Shown here: positions 47,395-59,225 of the stretch, one piece after another
Position numbering within the stretch: position 1 is the stretch's first letter
Layout of the letters: each line of letters opens with the position of its first letter
Source: Cannabis sativa
Taxonomy: Eukaryota; Streptophyta; Magnoliopsida; Rosales; Cannabaceae
Direction of reading: 5' to 3'
DNA: 64,000 nt
Assembly (NCBI RefSeq): GCF_029168945.1
Contig: NC_083603.1
Location: forward strand, 50,416,406-50,480,405
Notes under the pieces: model-generated
What the model was told of the DNA's origin: nothing
The model's database searches: none
The model's input: the letters and a program-made list of their open reading frames with translations, nothing else
Position numbers and translations under genes: made by a program

Positions 47395-48490
47395 CTTTCT
47401 TGGGTTCTCGCTCTATTCCCGATCCGTCCCCACGATGGGCAATTGCGTTTGATGTGTCCTTCTTTTCCACATTTGTAGCATGCTTTTGCGCGACACTCGC
47501 CGAGATGACGTTTGGTACATTTAGGGCATTCTCGGAATGTTTCGCCCATCGCCGCCATTAAATCGTTGGTCGTTATCACTTTTGTACCTCTTGTCTTGAC
47601 TTGGCTGCCCTGGACCGGTCCCGTCCCCGTTTCTTGTGGTCATTAGAATTGGCTCCACCTTTCTTAGATTCTCTCCCGGCGCATTTTCCTTCCAAATTTT
47701 GTTTTCACTCCGCTCCGCCGTAAGAGCCATTTCGACAACTTGAGCATAACTGAATTGACCCCTTGACACAATTTCCACATCTCGAGCAACCATTGGTTTC
47801 AGGCCCTCCACAAATCGATGTGCTCGCACTCTATCAGTAGGTACCAGATCTGGAGCGAATTTTGCCAATCTATCAAATTTTTGTGCATACTCAGTCACAG
47901 TAAGACTCCCTTGGACTAACCCAGTAAATTCATCGACCTTTGCTGCTAGAACTGCTGAGTTATAATACTTCTCATTAAAGACCCTTTTGAAATCGTCCCA
48001 GTTCATGGTATCTACATCCTTTGTTTGTTCCACCACCTCCCACCAGATACGAGCATCTTTCCTCAGCATGTAAGATGCACAATTCACTCGGTCATTCCCA
48101 TCCACTCTTAGCATCTGCAAAATGCTTTCTATGCGACTTATCCACTCCTCAGCCACTACCGGGTCTATGCCTCCCTCAAACTCAGGTGGGTGTTGTTTCC
48201 GAAATCTCTCTGCTAACAACTCATGTCTAGCCTCTGTAGCAGGATATACCACCGCAAACTCGGTGGGTCTCTATTTTCTCGCATCCCGCCTTATTTGACC
48301 GGCCGCTCCGTTGACGTCTCGCCCGACGAAGTTCTTCATCCTGCCTATGAATGATTCCTTCCAGTGTGGCAATGCGCTCTTCCCATCCCTGTGGTGCTTG
48401 AGGTGGTTCATTAATCCCTCCATCATCTCGGCCTTGGCCTTGGCCTCGACCTCGACCTCGACCCACTCTAACTGACCTTCTAGGAGGCAT
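47391..48490 (-). pseudogene. Chromovirus gag
   Basis: Likely start MPPRRSVRVGRGRGRG at 48490. The open frame reaches 11 codons higher without family similarity. N-terminal part 48490-48227, then after a frame break the retrotransposon gag domain 48252-47521 (FEGGIDPVVAEEWISRIESI, then DARIWWEVVEQ, then FNEKYYNS). A second break, one extra A near 47540, precedes the zinc-finger part: a CPKCTKRHLGEC-type finger and the CCHC knuckle CYKCGKEGHIKRNC (47579-47391). A third break falls in a G-run near 47435. It forms the element's particle. Confidence 0.87.
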
Positions 48491-48697
48491 TTCTAAACTC
48501 CTGAACCACACAAACCAATACACATCAAGATCATTTTGATCATCAATTTTACATGAAAATAATGTTACCCTCTCGCATGCAGAAATTTAAGGCAACTTAA
48601 TTATAAGTAATAACCACTTACAAGATGCTGAGTCGAGCTCGTCTCATGGCGGTGAACTTTACATGTTAGGGCTAACCACATTCTTTAGGACCGTATT

Positions 48698-48709
48698 GCT
48701 CTGGTACCA
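48698..48709 (-). promoter_or_regulatory. Primer-binding site of the chromovirus
   Basis: Minus strand TGGTACCAGAGC, one mismatch from the iMet consensus, three bases after the 5' LTR end. Confidence 0.85.
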
Positions 48710-48712
48710 TAA

Positions 48713-51258
48713 TGTAACACCCCGATTTCCCGAGATGTCACATAGGATAGTCCGTATAAAACAATTTAATAAGATAAAGACAAACAAATACTTCTTTATT
48801 GAAAAATATCCAAGCATGAGATCTCATTGTTTAAAACAAAATTCTTTTAGTACTGTAAACTTAAATAAGAACTAGTTAAGTCAAAATAATAGTTCCAAAA
48901 TGTTTAGCAGTTAAAAACATTAAAAGCAAAATACTGTGCCGCCCCTAACATGCGGTCCACGCCTCGAGCTCTTCATTCTCACTCGCTTAGCCTTACCCTT
49001 ACCTCGCACACAGTACCCGTGAGCTAACGCCCAGTAAGAAGAGCTATGTAGGACATAACCCTCCTAACTAGTTACTTGACATAATTTGCTCTTTTATATT
49101 AATCAACAGTAATTCACATTCCATAAATATATCCACAACGCATGTTGTTCTCACATGCACACATCAAGTCTCATACCGCACATTATACTCACATACGATA
49201 ATCAACTATTCTCTCATGTTGATCAGACATGAGGTAACCTACCCTGCCTTGTGTTATTCTCACACTTGGCATCCAATATGGCAATTAATTACCATAAGTT
49301 GTACTCACCCATGATAATGTTATAACCTGCAAGTGTTATGCTCACACAAGCAGCAAGACCCTAATATTATTCTCATGCTAATGATGCTCACAAAATATAA
49401 GGAAATCACAACACTATCAAATTAAATAACAAACCAACCCAAGTTGTATGCATAACATACACCCCGTGTACGTATGTCCACTCTTCTTACCTCAGTTGCT
49501 AAGACCACACTTGCTACCTCGAGCACCTCAACGAATTTCCTTGTTGAGAACAAGATCCTAGACATTCATTAACACAACAATACACTCAAAATACATTCAA
49601 GCATGAATCTCTAAACTCATACAGAAACTTACGTAAAAATACGTAACACATAGGTCCATTTCGCTTGCATGACACACCATACATAAGCATTTATTATTTA
49701 GATTCACACAAACATATTGCATGGACTCAAACAAACATTCTTAACGTAAAACATGAATTCATACAACACATTTTTATGTAAAATTTACTAAAATACCATT
49801 TATTCTTATTAAAGTCCAAATAAATAGTTAATTAATCACCAATAATTATAATAAATACCTACAGCAACCAATAAATAATAAAACCTATTCCATTTGATAT
49901 CATAGGCAGTAAATGGTATCACAAAAATACATTTTACTATTTTAACAACACTTATCTATTTTTCATAATTAACTTAAGCATTAATTAAGTAAATTCATGA
50001 AAAATACCAAAATTGATTAAAAACCGAATCTAACTCTTCTAATACACTTTATAATCTGTAATAGGTCATAAATAATTTTCTTTGAATTTTCTAAGCATCC
50101 TAGGTATTTTTCATAATTTAAATAAGAAATAACATCAATAATTCATGAAAAATACATAATCGCCTGAAAATTCAATCTACCAATTTTATAACAGTTTATA
50201 TATCATAGTCCATCAAATAAAATTAATCTAGATTTTTCTGAGCAACCTAAGTATTTTTCATAATTAATTTAATAAATAACACAAATAATTCATGAAAAAT
50301 ACAAAAATAACCGAAATTCGAATCTACAAATTTTTCAATAGTTTATATCTCATAACTAATCATATAAAATATATTTAGATTTTTCTGAGTAATCTAAGTA
50401 TTTTTCATAATTAATCTATGAATTATACTAAATAATTCACAATAATTCCAAATAAATTCAGAAAATTATGAAACTTCACCAAGCACCTTAGAATAAAATA
50501 AGGAATCAAAATATACAAAAATATCTAAGAAAAACACCTCAGAAACGGTCAGAACGCGGTCGCCGGCGTTCTCGTCGGTTTCGTCGCCGGTAAAGTGTAA
50601 CTTTGTCTCCGATTGCACTTGAAGCGTCCTTTCGATTGGGGAAGCTCTCCACAATGCTCAGGACCTCAAAACGATCAAGAAAAGTGGTCCGAGAAGGCAG
50701 ATCGGGGTTGTCTTCTTCGTTGGCGGTGTACCGTCTTTAATGTAGTCCAAAATTTTGGATTTTCGTTTTGGACGTTAAAGCTTCGTTTTCTTACGTCAAA
50801 AACAATCCTTAGGGTCCCATGCACTCAAATATAACCTCCCTTGACCCAAGAACAAGCTTAAACACGTTCGAATTCGAGTCCGTAACTAAGCCGCACCTTT
50901 GAAGCTTCAAAAATGGCGAATCTTAAAACGACGACTTCCGCCCCTTATACCACGTTAAAAAGCTTCCTTAGGTCGTATATAAGTGATCCCAAACCCCCAC
51001 GTTCACCCAGGTTTCACTCCGCTTGAAGAAACGAAAGTTTTCGGTACCGTATACGCCGTATACGTGCTCTCTCTATCTCTCGTTGGTTCTCTGTTTTGGG
51101 TGAACGAAAATAGAGTTTAAAACCTAATTTCTATCGTGTTTAAACCCAAGCAAAATATCGCATTGAACCGAAGTGGAGCGATTCCCATTCCACCAAAATA
51201 GGCGTTCGGTTCGGTTGAATCGTGTACGTATAGCATATATATACTAACTGTTAATAAT

Positions 51259-51353
<95 letters not shown>

Positions 51354-51383
51354 GTATAATAATAATAATAATAATAATATACG

Positions 51384-51414
<31 letters not shown>

Positions 51415-51609
51415 GTAATATACCCATATAACAATATCCACACATATGTATCTATTAGGCATTATGCACATGCCAATAAAATCAAATATTATATTATCAT
51501 AAAAATAATCCCATACATATTTAAATCCATAAATATGTAAAATAAAAAAAAAATACTCTCAACTAAATAAAATTACAAAAATACCCTTTCGGAGTTAGCG
51601 GATATTACA
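48713..51609 (-). repeat. 5' LTR of the chromovirus
   Basis: 2897 bp. In sense it starts TGTAATATCCGC and ends GGGGTGTTACA. Its (TAA)n tract is at 51255-51418. Confidence 0.92.
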
Positions 51610-52785
51610 TCCATTAGGGAGGATTACTCACTAAAACAAACGCGATGTAAAACAAACAATGGAGATGGATATGAAAATAACATGAATTTCTTCTATCTTA
51701 GTAATAATTTCCAATAAATATTTAGAAAAATATTCAATTTAAGTTGTTACAAAATTAATTTAAATTAATTTACAACTTAAATTTAATTTTCTATAAATAT
51801 ATATTGCATTTCGAAAAATTAAAAAAAAATAAAGTATTTAAGAATACAATTTTCGAAAATGCATGAAAAAATAAATAAATCCTGGAAAAATTATTCTAAT
51901 TTAATGTTGGCCAAAAATTAATTAATAAAATTAATTTACAACAAAAAATATAATTTTCCTATTTAATTAAATATATAAGAAAAATTTCAAATATTTAAGT
52001 ATGATGATGCAAATCAACTTAAATATTAATTTTCTATTTAATTAAATACACTAGAAAAATACTTCAAGCAAAAACAGATAATATCTATCTCGATTGTCAT
52101 GGACTAATTAATTCATTTTCTAATTAAATGTATTTTACTTCATTTATTTTAGTTAATCATTAAATGAAAAAATCATTGATTTAAGTTGGTCCAAAATTAA
52201 AATAAATAATTTACAACTTTAATCTAATTTTCAAATAAAATTCGAAATTCCAGCATTTAAGAAATGCAATTTCGAAATTTGATTAATAAAATAAAAAAAA
52301 ATATTTTGAAAATTATTTAAATTTAAGTTGAAAAAATAAATTTCAACTTAAAATAATTTTCTATTTAATTAAGTGTCATGAAAAAGAAATATTTAAGTAT
52401 CATGATGAAAATCAACTTAGATATTTAATTTTCAAATTAATTAAATGTATTAAATTCAAGAAATAAATAATTAAGTGTAGAGAATGCTTAATTATTAATC
52501 TCTAGTTTAATACTAGAAAAAAATATACTTAAAATAAATTGTATCAAAATTAATTATTTAAATAATTAATTTCACAATGTATAATATTTTCCTATTTAAT
52601 ATTAGAAATAATAAGTAGTCTAGAAATAACTATCTAGAAAATATCTTATTTGACTATGTATCTTTTCCACAAAATTTGAAAAAATATCTAATTTAAGTTG
52701 TATTAGAAAAAAAATCTAAAACTTAAATATTTTCAAATTTAAATTTAATTAAATATCAAAAATTAAGTTGTAACCACTTAATTTG

Positions 52786-52947
52786 AAAATATTCCATTTT
52801 AAGTTAATATTCGAAAAGATATTAACTTAAAAAATATCTAAAATATTCCATTTTAAGTTAATATTCGAAAAGATATTAACTTAAAAAATATCTAAAATAT
52901 TCCATTTTAAGTTAATATTCGAAAAGATATTAACTTAAAAAATATCT
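52786..52947. repeat. Three perfect tandem 54-bp units
   Basis: Units at 52786-52839, 52840-52893 and 52894-52947. Each contains the near-palindrome gttaatattcgaaaagatat plus taac. E1 has one unit at the matching place (about 21604-21657). This is a local expansion in E2. Confidence 0.92.
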
Positions 52948-54474
52948 AAAGAATCTTAATAACTAATTCCTAAAATTCCTCAACTTAATTTTGAAATTTG
53001 AAATTCAAAAGATATTCAGATTTAAGTTGATTAGTTAGAGATAACTAAATATCAACTTAAATAGGAATATTTAATGAAAAATTTAAATTAAGCTTCAGAA
53101 AGAATCTAGATGGTTATAATTCTATATTTAATTAAATACAAGAAAATACACATAGTTTAGCTTAGAATAAAATTCTTTAAACTATGATTTTCTTAAATTA
53201 ATTTCAAAAAGAATGAAATTAATTATGTTGCTAATCAATTTTATTAGGTTAAACTAATTTAATTAACCTAGTACAGTTATTCAAATCAGGCAAATGGGCC
53301 TTCACAATTGGGGTAGTTCATGTGAGGGGGTGCTGGGTTCAGTATGTCGTACCCACTACTATGGCTCCCAACTCTCACACAAGGCCCAAAAGAGAGGAAT
53401 GTAACCTTAAAATAAACAACTGTTATTAATTGAATAGGCCCAAAACTAAATGAGCCTAAATAAAATCTATCAAGAACTATGATATTTTATTTAGCAACAA
53501 CAACCTATATGCATCTATAATTAAATTAAACACATAGGCTCACACAGGCACACAATTTGGATGGATCCTATCATGTTGCTAGGTCATACACAGATGAAAG
53601 AAGATTGTAAATATACCTGTTACAAATTATTTACTTGACCAAGGGAGCCATGAGTTAAAATCAGATCATTGGATCTGTCAATAAGTTAACCATGACTATT
53701 TGCAATCAAGCGATAATAGGTTTTAAGAACTTACAAACAAGCTAAAAGACATACTCCTGCAACAAGGTTAGCTGGATAGTTGGATGTAGGATTTATTTAA
53801 TTTTAAATAAATAATTTCAAAAAAAAAATAATTAATTAAATAAAAAAATTATTTTTCGAAAATTTAAAAAAAAAATTAAAAATTTCGAAATTTAAAAAAA
53901 ATATATTTAAAATTAAACCTACAATTTTGAAAAATTAGGTTTCAACCAACCTAAATATCATTTCAAAATATGCTAACTACTTTTAAAAATTTAATGTTAT
54001 TTTATAAATAAAAATTAAATAAAAAATTAAAAAAGATAAATAAATATCTTTTTGAGATTTTAAATGTAATTTAAATAAATAAAATAACAAAATTTAAAAG
54101 TTAGCAAAATATCTTACATCTATTTAAAATTACATGATTATAGTTATCTTATTTTAAATTTAAATAAGGTCAAATTATTTTAAAAAAAATTAATTTAAAA
54201 TATTTAATATCTGACCTTAAATTTAAAAATAAGATAAGATATAATCAAATTTAAAAATAAGATAGATAATTAAGCAAAAAATATAGATATTTACTATTTT
54301 CAAATTCAAATTACACTAATATTATGAATTAAATTTAAAAAAAATATTAATTAATTTAATTATGATAATTAGAATTGAATTAGGAATAGTAAATATATAA
54401 ATACAGAACTACACAAAAAATCGGAAGTTAAATCCATGAAATAGCATGAAAAAACGAAGAAAAACGAAAAAAAA

Positions 54475-54600
54475 AATGCGAGCTATACGGACATTGGCAT
54501 ACTGTCCATGGGCGCGCAAGGGGCTGCATGGGCAAGGGATGTGGGCGCAGGAGGCTGCATGCAGCCTGTTCCGCACGCGTATCCCTATTGCTCAACCGCG
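54475..54600. repeat. GC-rich block unique to E2
   Basis: About 120 bp of strikingly GC-rich sequence in an otherwise AT-rich element. It contains a 16-bp perfect palindrome AGGCTGCATGCAGCCT (54552-54567) and two GGCTGCATG copies. E1 at 23255-23315 has a much shorter, different sequence between the same flanks. In sense it lies about 270-400 bp inside the 5' LTR. Confidence 0.7.
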
Positions 54601-54856
54601 ATTTTTTCGAAACTTCAAAAAATCATAACTAATTCAAATTAAATCGAAATTGAGTTCTGTTAAAAAGTAACTTGCTTAATTTTTCCCATACTATCCAATA
54701 AAAATAACTCCATAAACAGATATTTAATTATTTTTCACGAAAATTCACAAACATTAATAAATCATCAAATAACACTCAATACAACATGCTACCATCCAAA
54801 AACATCAAACAATCGTTTTAAAGTCCAAATTTCTTGCAAGCAAATAAATTACCATG

Positions 54857-54868
54857 GCTCTGATACCA
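54857..54868 (-). promoter_or_regulatory. Primer-binding site of E2, perfect iMet match
   Basis: Minus strand TGGTATCAGAGC two bases after the 5' LTR end. Confidence 0.9.
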
Positions 54869-54870
54869 GT

Positions 54871-56766
54871 TGTTGGAAATTATTTTACCAGGATCTTAGA
54901 TCTACTCACAAGTATGTTGATTAACACCCTAAATATGAACTTTCTAAAACGATAAAATAAACACATATAAAGTTTAGGAAACCTTACATTGGGTGCAGCG
55001 GAATAATATGACTCCTTCCGTTCAGATATCTAGCCCTTGATTCCTTTCAGTAGCATAGCATTATCAATATCTGAACCTGGATCTCTTTTTCTGATTCTTT
55101 AGTGCTGAAACTCCTTCTTGCTGAAAGTCTTTCTTCACGATCTTTCTCACTATGATTGAGGTATCACTTGCTGTGTGTGGGCACTACTCTCACACTAAGA
55201 ATTTCGAAATCTCAAGGAGGAAGAGAGAGAGAGAGAGTGGTCGGCCAAAGATAGGGAGAGAGAAGGCTCAGTTTTTTCTGAATGAAAAGTCAGAAGGAAA
55301 ATGTGTTATTTTCCTGAAGCCTTCACTATCTATTTATAGCATTCCACTAGGGTTAGGTTTGAATTATTTGGCATTAAAATAATGAAAATATCATAGGGAA
55401 ACCCTACAAAATTGGCCGGCCATGCATAGTGGATTTGTGCCTCACTTTATGCAATTTTGCAGTTTTATCTTTTCTGCATCTGATTTTCTCAAAAACGTCA
55501 ATTTTCTAATTCAACCATTTAAATGCCAATTCTAACTATTTAATAACTATAAATAATTATTAAATAATATTGTCATTTATCATATTTATTAATTGAACCA
55601 TACAAAGTATCATAATTAACAAATATGCCCCTAAAACTCTTTCTTTGCAATTTCGCCCTTACTTAGTGAAAAATTCACAAATAGACATAGTCTAATTTGA
55701 GAATTATAATTGATTAATCAAAACCAATTATATGAGTCTTACAAGCAATATTATCTCAACTAGTGCAGGAACCATGGGTCTATATAACCGAGCTTCCAAT
55801 AAGCAGATCAAGAATTTATTACTAAAATTCACTAACTTATTAATTCTTCGTTGAATCAACGCATAGAACTTAGAATTGCACTCTCAGTATATAGAATTCT
55901 CTATATGTTCCACCATATAGACACATCATTAATTATCCATTGTTATAATCCTAAATTGATCAATGATCCTCTATATGAATGATCTACACTGTAAAGGGAT
56001 TAGATTACCGTTACACCCTACAATGTATTTAATCCTTAAAACACTTAACCTCGTATAAATGATATTTCAGCTTATGTGAAATGAGATCTCCACCATTTAT
56101 TTTTATTTGGTCAAGCTCGAAGGAGATCATCCTTTACTTACTATTCGCCAGATAGAAGCTATAGATTCCATGTTTATGATAGCGCTGCCACTCAATTGCA
56201 CTACCGTGTTCCCAAAATGTACGTATCATCCTGACCTAAAAGTAGGCTTAACTAACAAATCAAAGAACACGAATAGCCTCTCGAGATCGAGCCTAATCAT
56301 AACAGGATTAAGATCATTTGATCTAGGATCAACTAGGCGATATTGACTTGAATATATATTACGGTAAGTTTAATAAATCTAAGTCAAAGTTCAATATCGG
56401 TCCCTTCCGATGCATACTCCATGCATCCAAACCTGAGCTTTACTTTAACCAATGCTCTGGAAAGAACATAGCACTTCTCCAAATGCAAGTAAACTCTGTT
56501 GTAGATTATCATATCAGTAAAACCCTGTGTCTGATAAATCTAGGAAACTTTATTCACATAGTCATGTTTACTTTCCAATGTGTTGACAGCACAATAAACA
56601 GGATCAAGTATGTGAAAAGGGTTTCAGATGAATTCATACATTATGTACATATAATCATGAAATAAATCATGTGAACCATGCAACATTAAATGTTATTTCT
56701 GATCTATATTAATAAGTAAATCTGATTATATTGAAATGAGTTTTATTTAGGGCATAAAACCCAACA
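54871..56766 (-). repeat. 5' LTR of E2
   Basis: 1896 bp. In sense it starts TGTTGGGTTTTATGCCC and ends TTTCCAACA. Confidence 0.92.
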
Positions 56767-56771
56767 ATCCT

Positions 56772-58059
56772 TAGCACCAGAAAACTTTGCACTGAGGGGG
56801 TAGGGGTCATCATAGCAGATGGGGACATAGACATTTGGACAAAACCTTGGATTCCATGGAAATCAATCCAAGACATCAGAGAGGGCTTTCACTACAATAG
56901 GATACATGCTTTCAACAAAGTTTCAGACCTGTTCATTGATGGAACCAGGACTTGGAATGTGCCCCTAACACAATCCTGCTTCGATAGAGATCTAGCTGAG
57001 GCAATCATCAACATCAAGCCTATTCAAGACAGGAGTGATCTCCTCTTCTGGAATCCGGCTAAAGAAGGAAAATTTTCTGTCAAAAGTACCCATTGGTTAT
57101 ACCAACATCAAAGGTTTAGCAATCCAAACAGTGTGTGGAAAGAATTATGGAAGAAAAAGATTCACCCAAGACTAACCATGATGATATGGAAAATACTGGG
57201 GGATTGTCTTCCAACTTCTGGAAAGATGTATTTCCTAAACAATCCTGACAGACATTGCCTCTTATGCAACAGTGAGACTGAAGATGCCTTCCACCTTATA
57301 GCCAAATGTAATGTCACCAGAGGATTATGGTTCAAAAGTAAATGGGGATTAAGACTTGACTCAATGGGCTGGAACAATGTCATGGACTTTGGAAAATGGT
57401 GGACTAATCTCTCTGACCATGAATTGTTGATTTTCTCGGCCTGTTTGTATGATACCATATGGTTTTGGCGCAACAACATCTTTCACAATCACTGCTCCTG
57501 GGACACTCAGCTAATTTATAATGACTGCCTCAAACGTTTTGTGGAATTCTCCTCGAGTGATGTGGTGATCGAAGCAAACGAGGAAGACAGACATCTTTTG
57601 GAAAAGAAGGATTGGACTACAGCTATGCCCGAAAACACTACTACATTCACAGTTGATGCTTCCGTAGCTGAAGGCTGGGTTGGGATTGCTGCTATTAGCT
57701 CTAGGGGGGACTCTGTTGTGGATTACTGCCTAGCCAACAACGCTCTAGAAGGTGAACTTGCTGCTATTTCCTTAGCGCTCTCTTTTGCTTCTGAGGCGGG
57801 GTTTAAGAGAATCAAAATTGAATCTGACTGTAGTGTGGCTGTCAATGGTCTCAATCTTGGTTCTCTCCCTATGTCTTGGGGCTCTTTCCCGGTCTTTAAG
57901 GAATGTTTATTTAAATGTAAGAACTTTGATTTTGTTATCTTTGTTTTAATTAGCGGTGATGCTAATGGCTCTGCGGATTCTCTCGCCCGTTGGGCTCGTA
58001 ATGAGAAGATCCACGCTCAGAGTGTTTTAAGGGAAGTGACCCCCTGTTGTGGTCACTAG
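56772..58059 (+). pseudogene. LINE ORF2, 3' part: zinc region and RNase H
   Basis: With the single ATCCT removed, this frame continues directly from 34964. It is open from the insertion site to the stop at 58057-58059, though it lacks its own ATG. Motifs: GKFSVKSTHWLYQHQ and WKKKIHPRLTMMIWKI (zf-RVT region), the cysteine cluster CLLCNSETEDAFHLIAKC, then a plant-type RNase H (FTVDASVAEGWVGIAAI with Asp, LEGELAAISLAL with Glu, IESDCSVAV with Asp and GDANGSADSLARWA with the last Asp). It is separated from its promoter by E2 and so is dead. Confidence 0.88.
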
Positions 58060-58110
58060 ACTTTTTGCTGGTTTAAATAAAATCTTAGACTAATTATCAA
58101 AAAAAAAAAA
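58060..58110 (+). other. LINE 3' end and A-tail
   Basis: Short 3' untranslated region, AATAAA-like word (aaataaaatc, 58076-58085), then the A-run ending at 58110. Confidence 0.8.
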
Positions 58111-58124
58111 AGTATAAAATTGAC

Positions 58125-59225
58125 TATATTAAATAAAATTGTTTAAATAAATTTGGAGAGTAACTAAGTTTGGTTTGCTAAAATTTGATCCTTGTTTCGA
58201 AAATTCATTTTTTACCAAACATGTTTAATGAAAGATTATTACCTTTTTAATTAAAAAAAAAAAAAAAACCGTTTAAATAAGTATTACTCACATCTTTACT
58301 TTTAGCTAGCAAACTACACATTAGGTGGGACAATTGCATAGATAATTCTCATCACATTGTTGTCTTTGGATCTTCTTTTGTGAGAGAAAAAATAAAATAA
58401 AATAAAAAATAAAAGCTTCCTTAATCTAAAATCAAATGACTTTATATTTGCCTCATGATTATCACTAGTGTGGTAGTAGTAGTAAGAAATTGACACAAAA
58501 AACTGAGGCCTAAAATAGTGGAAATTACTTTCATTAGCAGGGTATGAACAAGACAATCATCATTAAAGGGGTAATGATTTATTTTCATAAAAGTTGGTGA
58601 GTAACACAACACTGGAAAAAACAAAAGGTAATGGATGGTGGACCTCACAATAATTCTTCTACTAGTTTCCTACTGATTTTCATTTCCTTCTTTTGCAGCT
58701 TTACCCTGTTAAATAAGGCATAAAAAAGTGTATGAAGAAGACAAGTAGCTCTTTTATACTTTTATATGCTTTGATCTAACTTTGTTAAGTTTGGTAAAAA
58801 TTACGACCAAAATCTTCACACAAATCTTTAGAATGTCAACTTTGGAGGTTTGCTTGTCATTATCATAATGAGATACGTTTCTGAAGCAGTCTTAACACTC
58901 ACTCACTCTCTCCTTATTAAGCTCAAAAAGGTTTCAAAACCATAGCCAATCATCACCACCATTCACCAACCAAACATCTTCCATTTTATTATTTCATGTG
59001 CTTTCTTCCATATCAATAAGGTGAGTAGTACTTTTGAATCAAAAACTAATACTCCTTCATGCTCCAAGAAGTTCCCTCTTTCTTTCTCATTTCATAGACT
59101 TTTGCTTAAAGAAGTAACTTTTTCTTATGAAGATAATAAATTAGCAAGAAAGGTGTAATTGTTACCAAAATCCCATAAAGATAGAGCTGTCTTTTTTTTT
59201 TCTTTTGTACTGTGATCTTTTTGAC
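58125..59225 (+). promoter_or_regulatory. Upstream region and probable 5' leader of the ATL gene
   Basis: Non-coding. CT-rich leader-like sequence at about 58905-59015, then aataaggtgagt at 59014-59025, which looks like a 5' splice site in the untranslated leader. The acceptor would lie between there and the ATG at 59226; candidates such as ttaaag (59113) are weak. A TATA-like tttatacttttatatgc lies near 58753-58769. I cannot place the transcription start. Confidence 0.4.

Larger units (their letters stand above)
41027..51609 (-). mobile_element. Tekay/Del-type Ty3/gypsy chromovirus
   Basis: 10.6 kb. Perfect TCCAT duplication (41022-41026 and 51610-51614), inserted in the loop of an E2 hairpin. 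Element sense is minus: 5' LTR 51609-48713, primer site 48709-48698, gag, protease, RT, RNase H, integrase with chromodomain-like tail, polypurine tract 43925-43911, 3' LTR 43910-41027. The large LTRs (2.9 kb), the MPPRR gag start and the C-terminal chromodomain fit the Tekay/Del lineage. All domains are present but the frame is broken by multiple single-base indels. Confidence 0.92.
51615..54850 (-). other. AT-rich E2 internal segment, no frame
   Basis: Collinear with E1 about 20260-23560, with deletions and a local tandem repeat. No gag motif can be read. Repeated aacttaaatatt and tttaagttg words dominate. Confidence 0.75.
34965..56766 (-). mobile_element. E2: sister copy of E1, with two nested insertions
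   Basis: Target duplication ATCCT at 34960-34964 and 56767-56771. LTRs 34965-36857 and 54871-56766. Sense strand is minus. The internal parts 36858-37969, 39274-41026 and 51610-54870 are collinear with E1 17162-23582. Relative to E1 it lost about 260 bp (E1 about 18795-19056, join near 39797) and about 170-190 bp (join near 51665). It gained a tandem 54-bp repeat and a GC-rich block. The 21.8-kb span is explained by a solo LTR and a chromovirus inserted into it. Confidence 0.92.
30129..58110 (+). mobile_element. Full-length plant L1-type LINE, split by E2
   Basis: Flanked by a 14-bp target duplication with one mismatch: agtacaaaattgac (30115-30128) and agtataaaattgac (58111-58124). It ends in an A-run of about 12-13 bases (about 58099-58110), as expected for target-primed reverse transcription. 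It has a 5' untranslated region, ORF1 (30401-31855), ORF2 (from 32153, resuming after E2 at 56772) and a short 3' end. Without the 21.8-kb E2 insertion and its ATCCT duplication it would be about 6.2 kb, the usual size. Confidence 0.9.

Noticed and set aside
52786..52947. CRISPR-like direct repeats
   Set aside because: The units are contiguous without spacers, and this is a plant nuclear retrotransposon.
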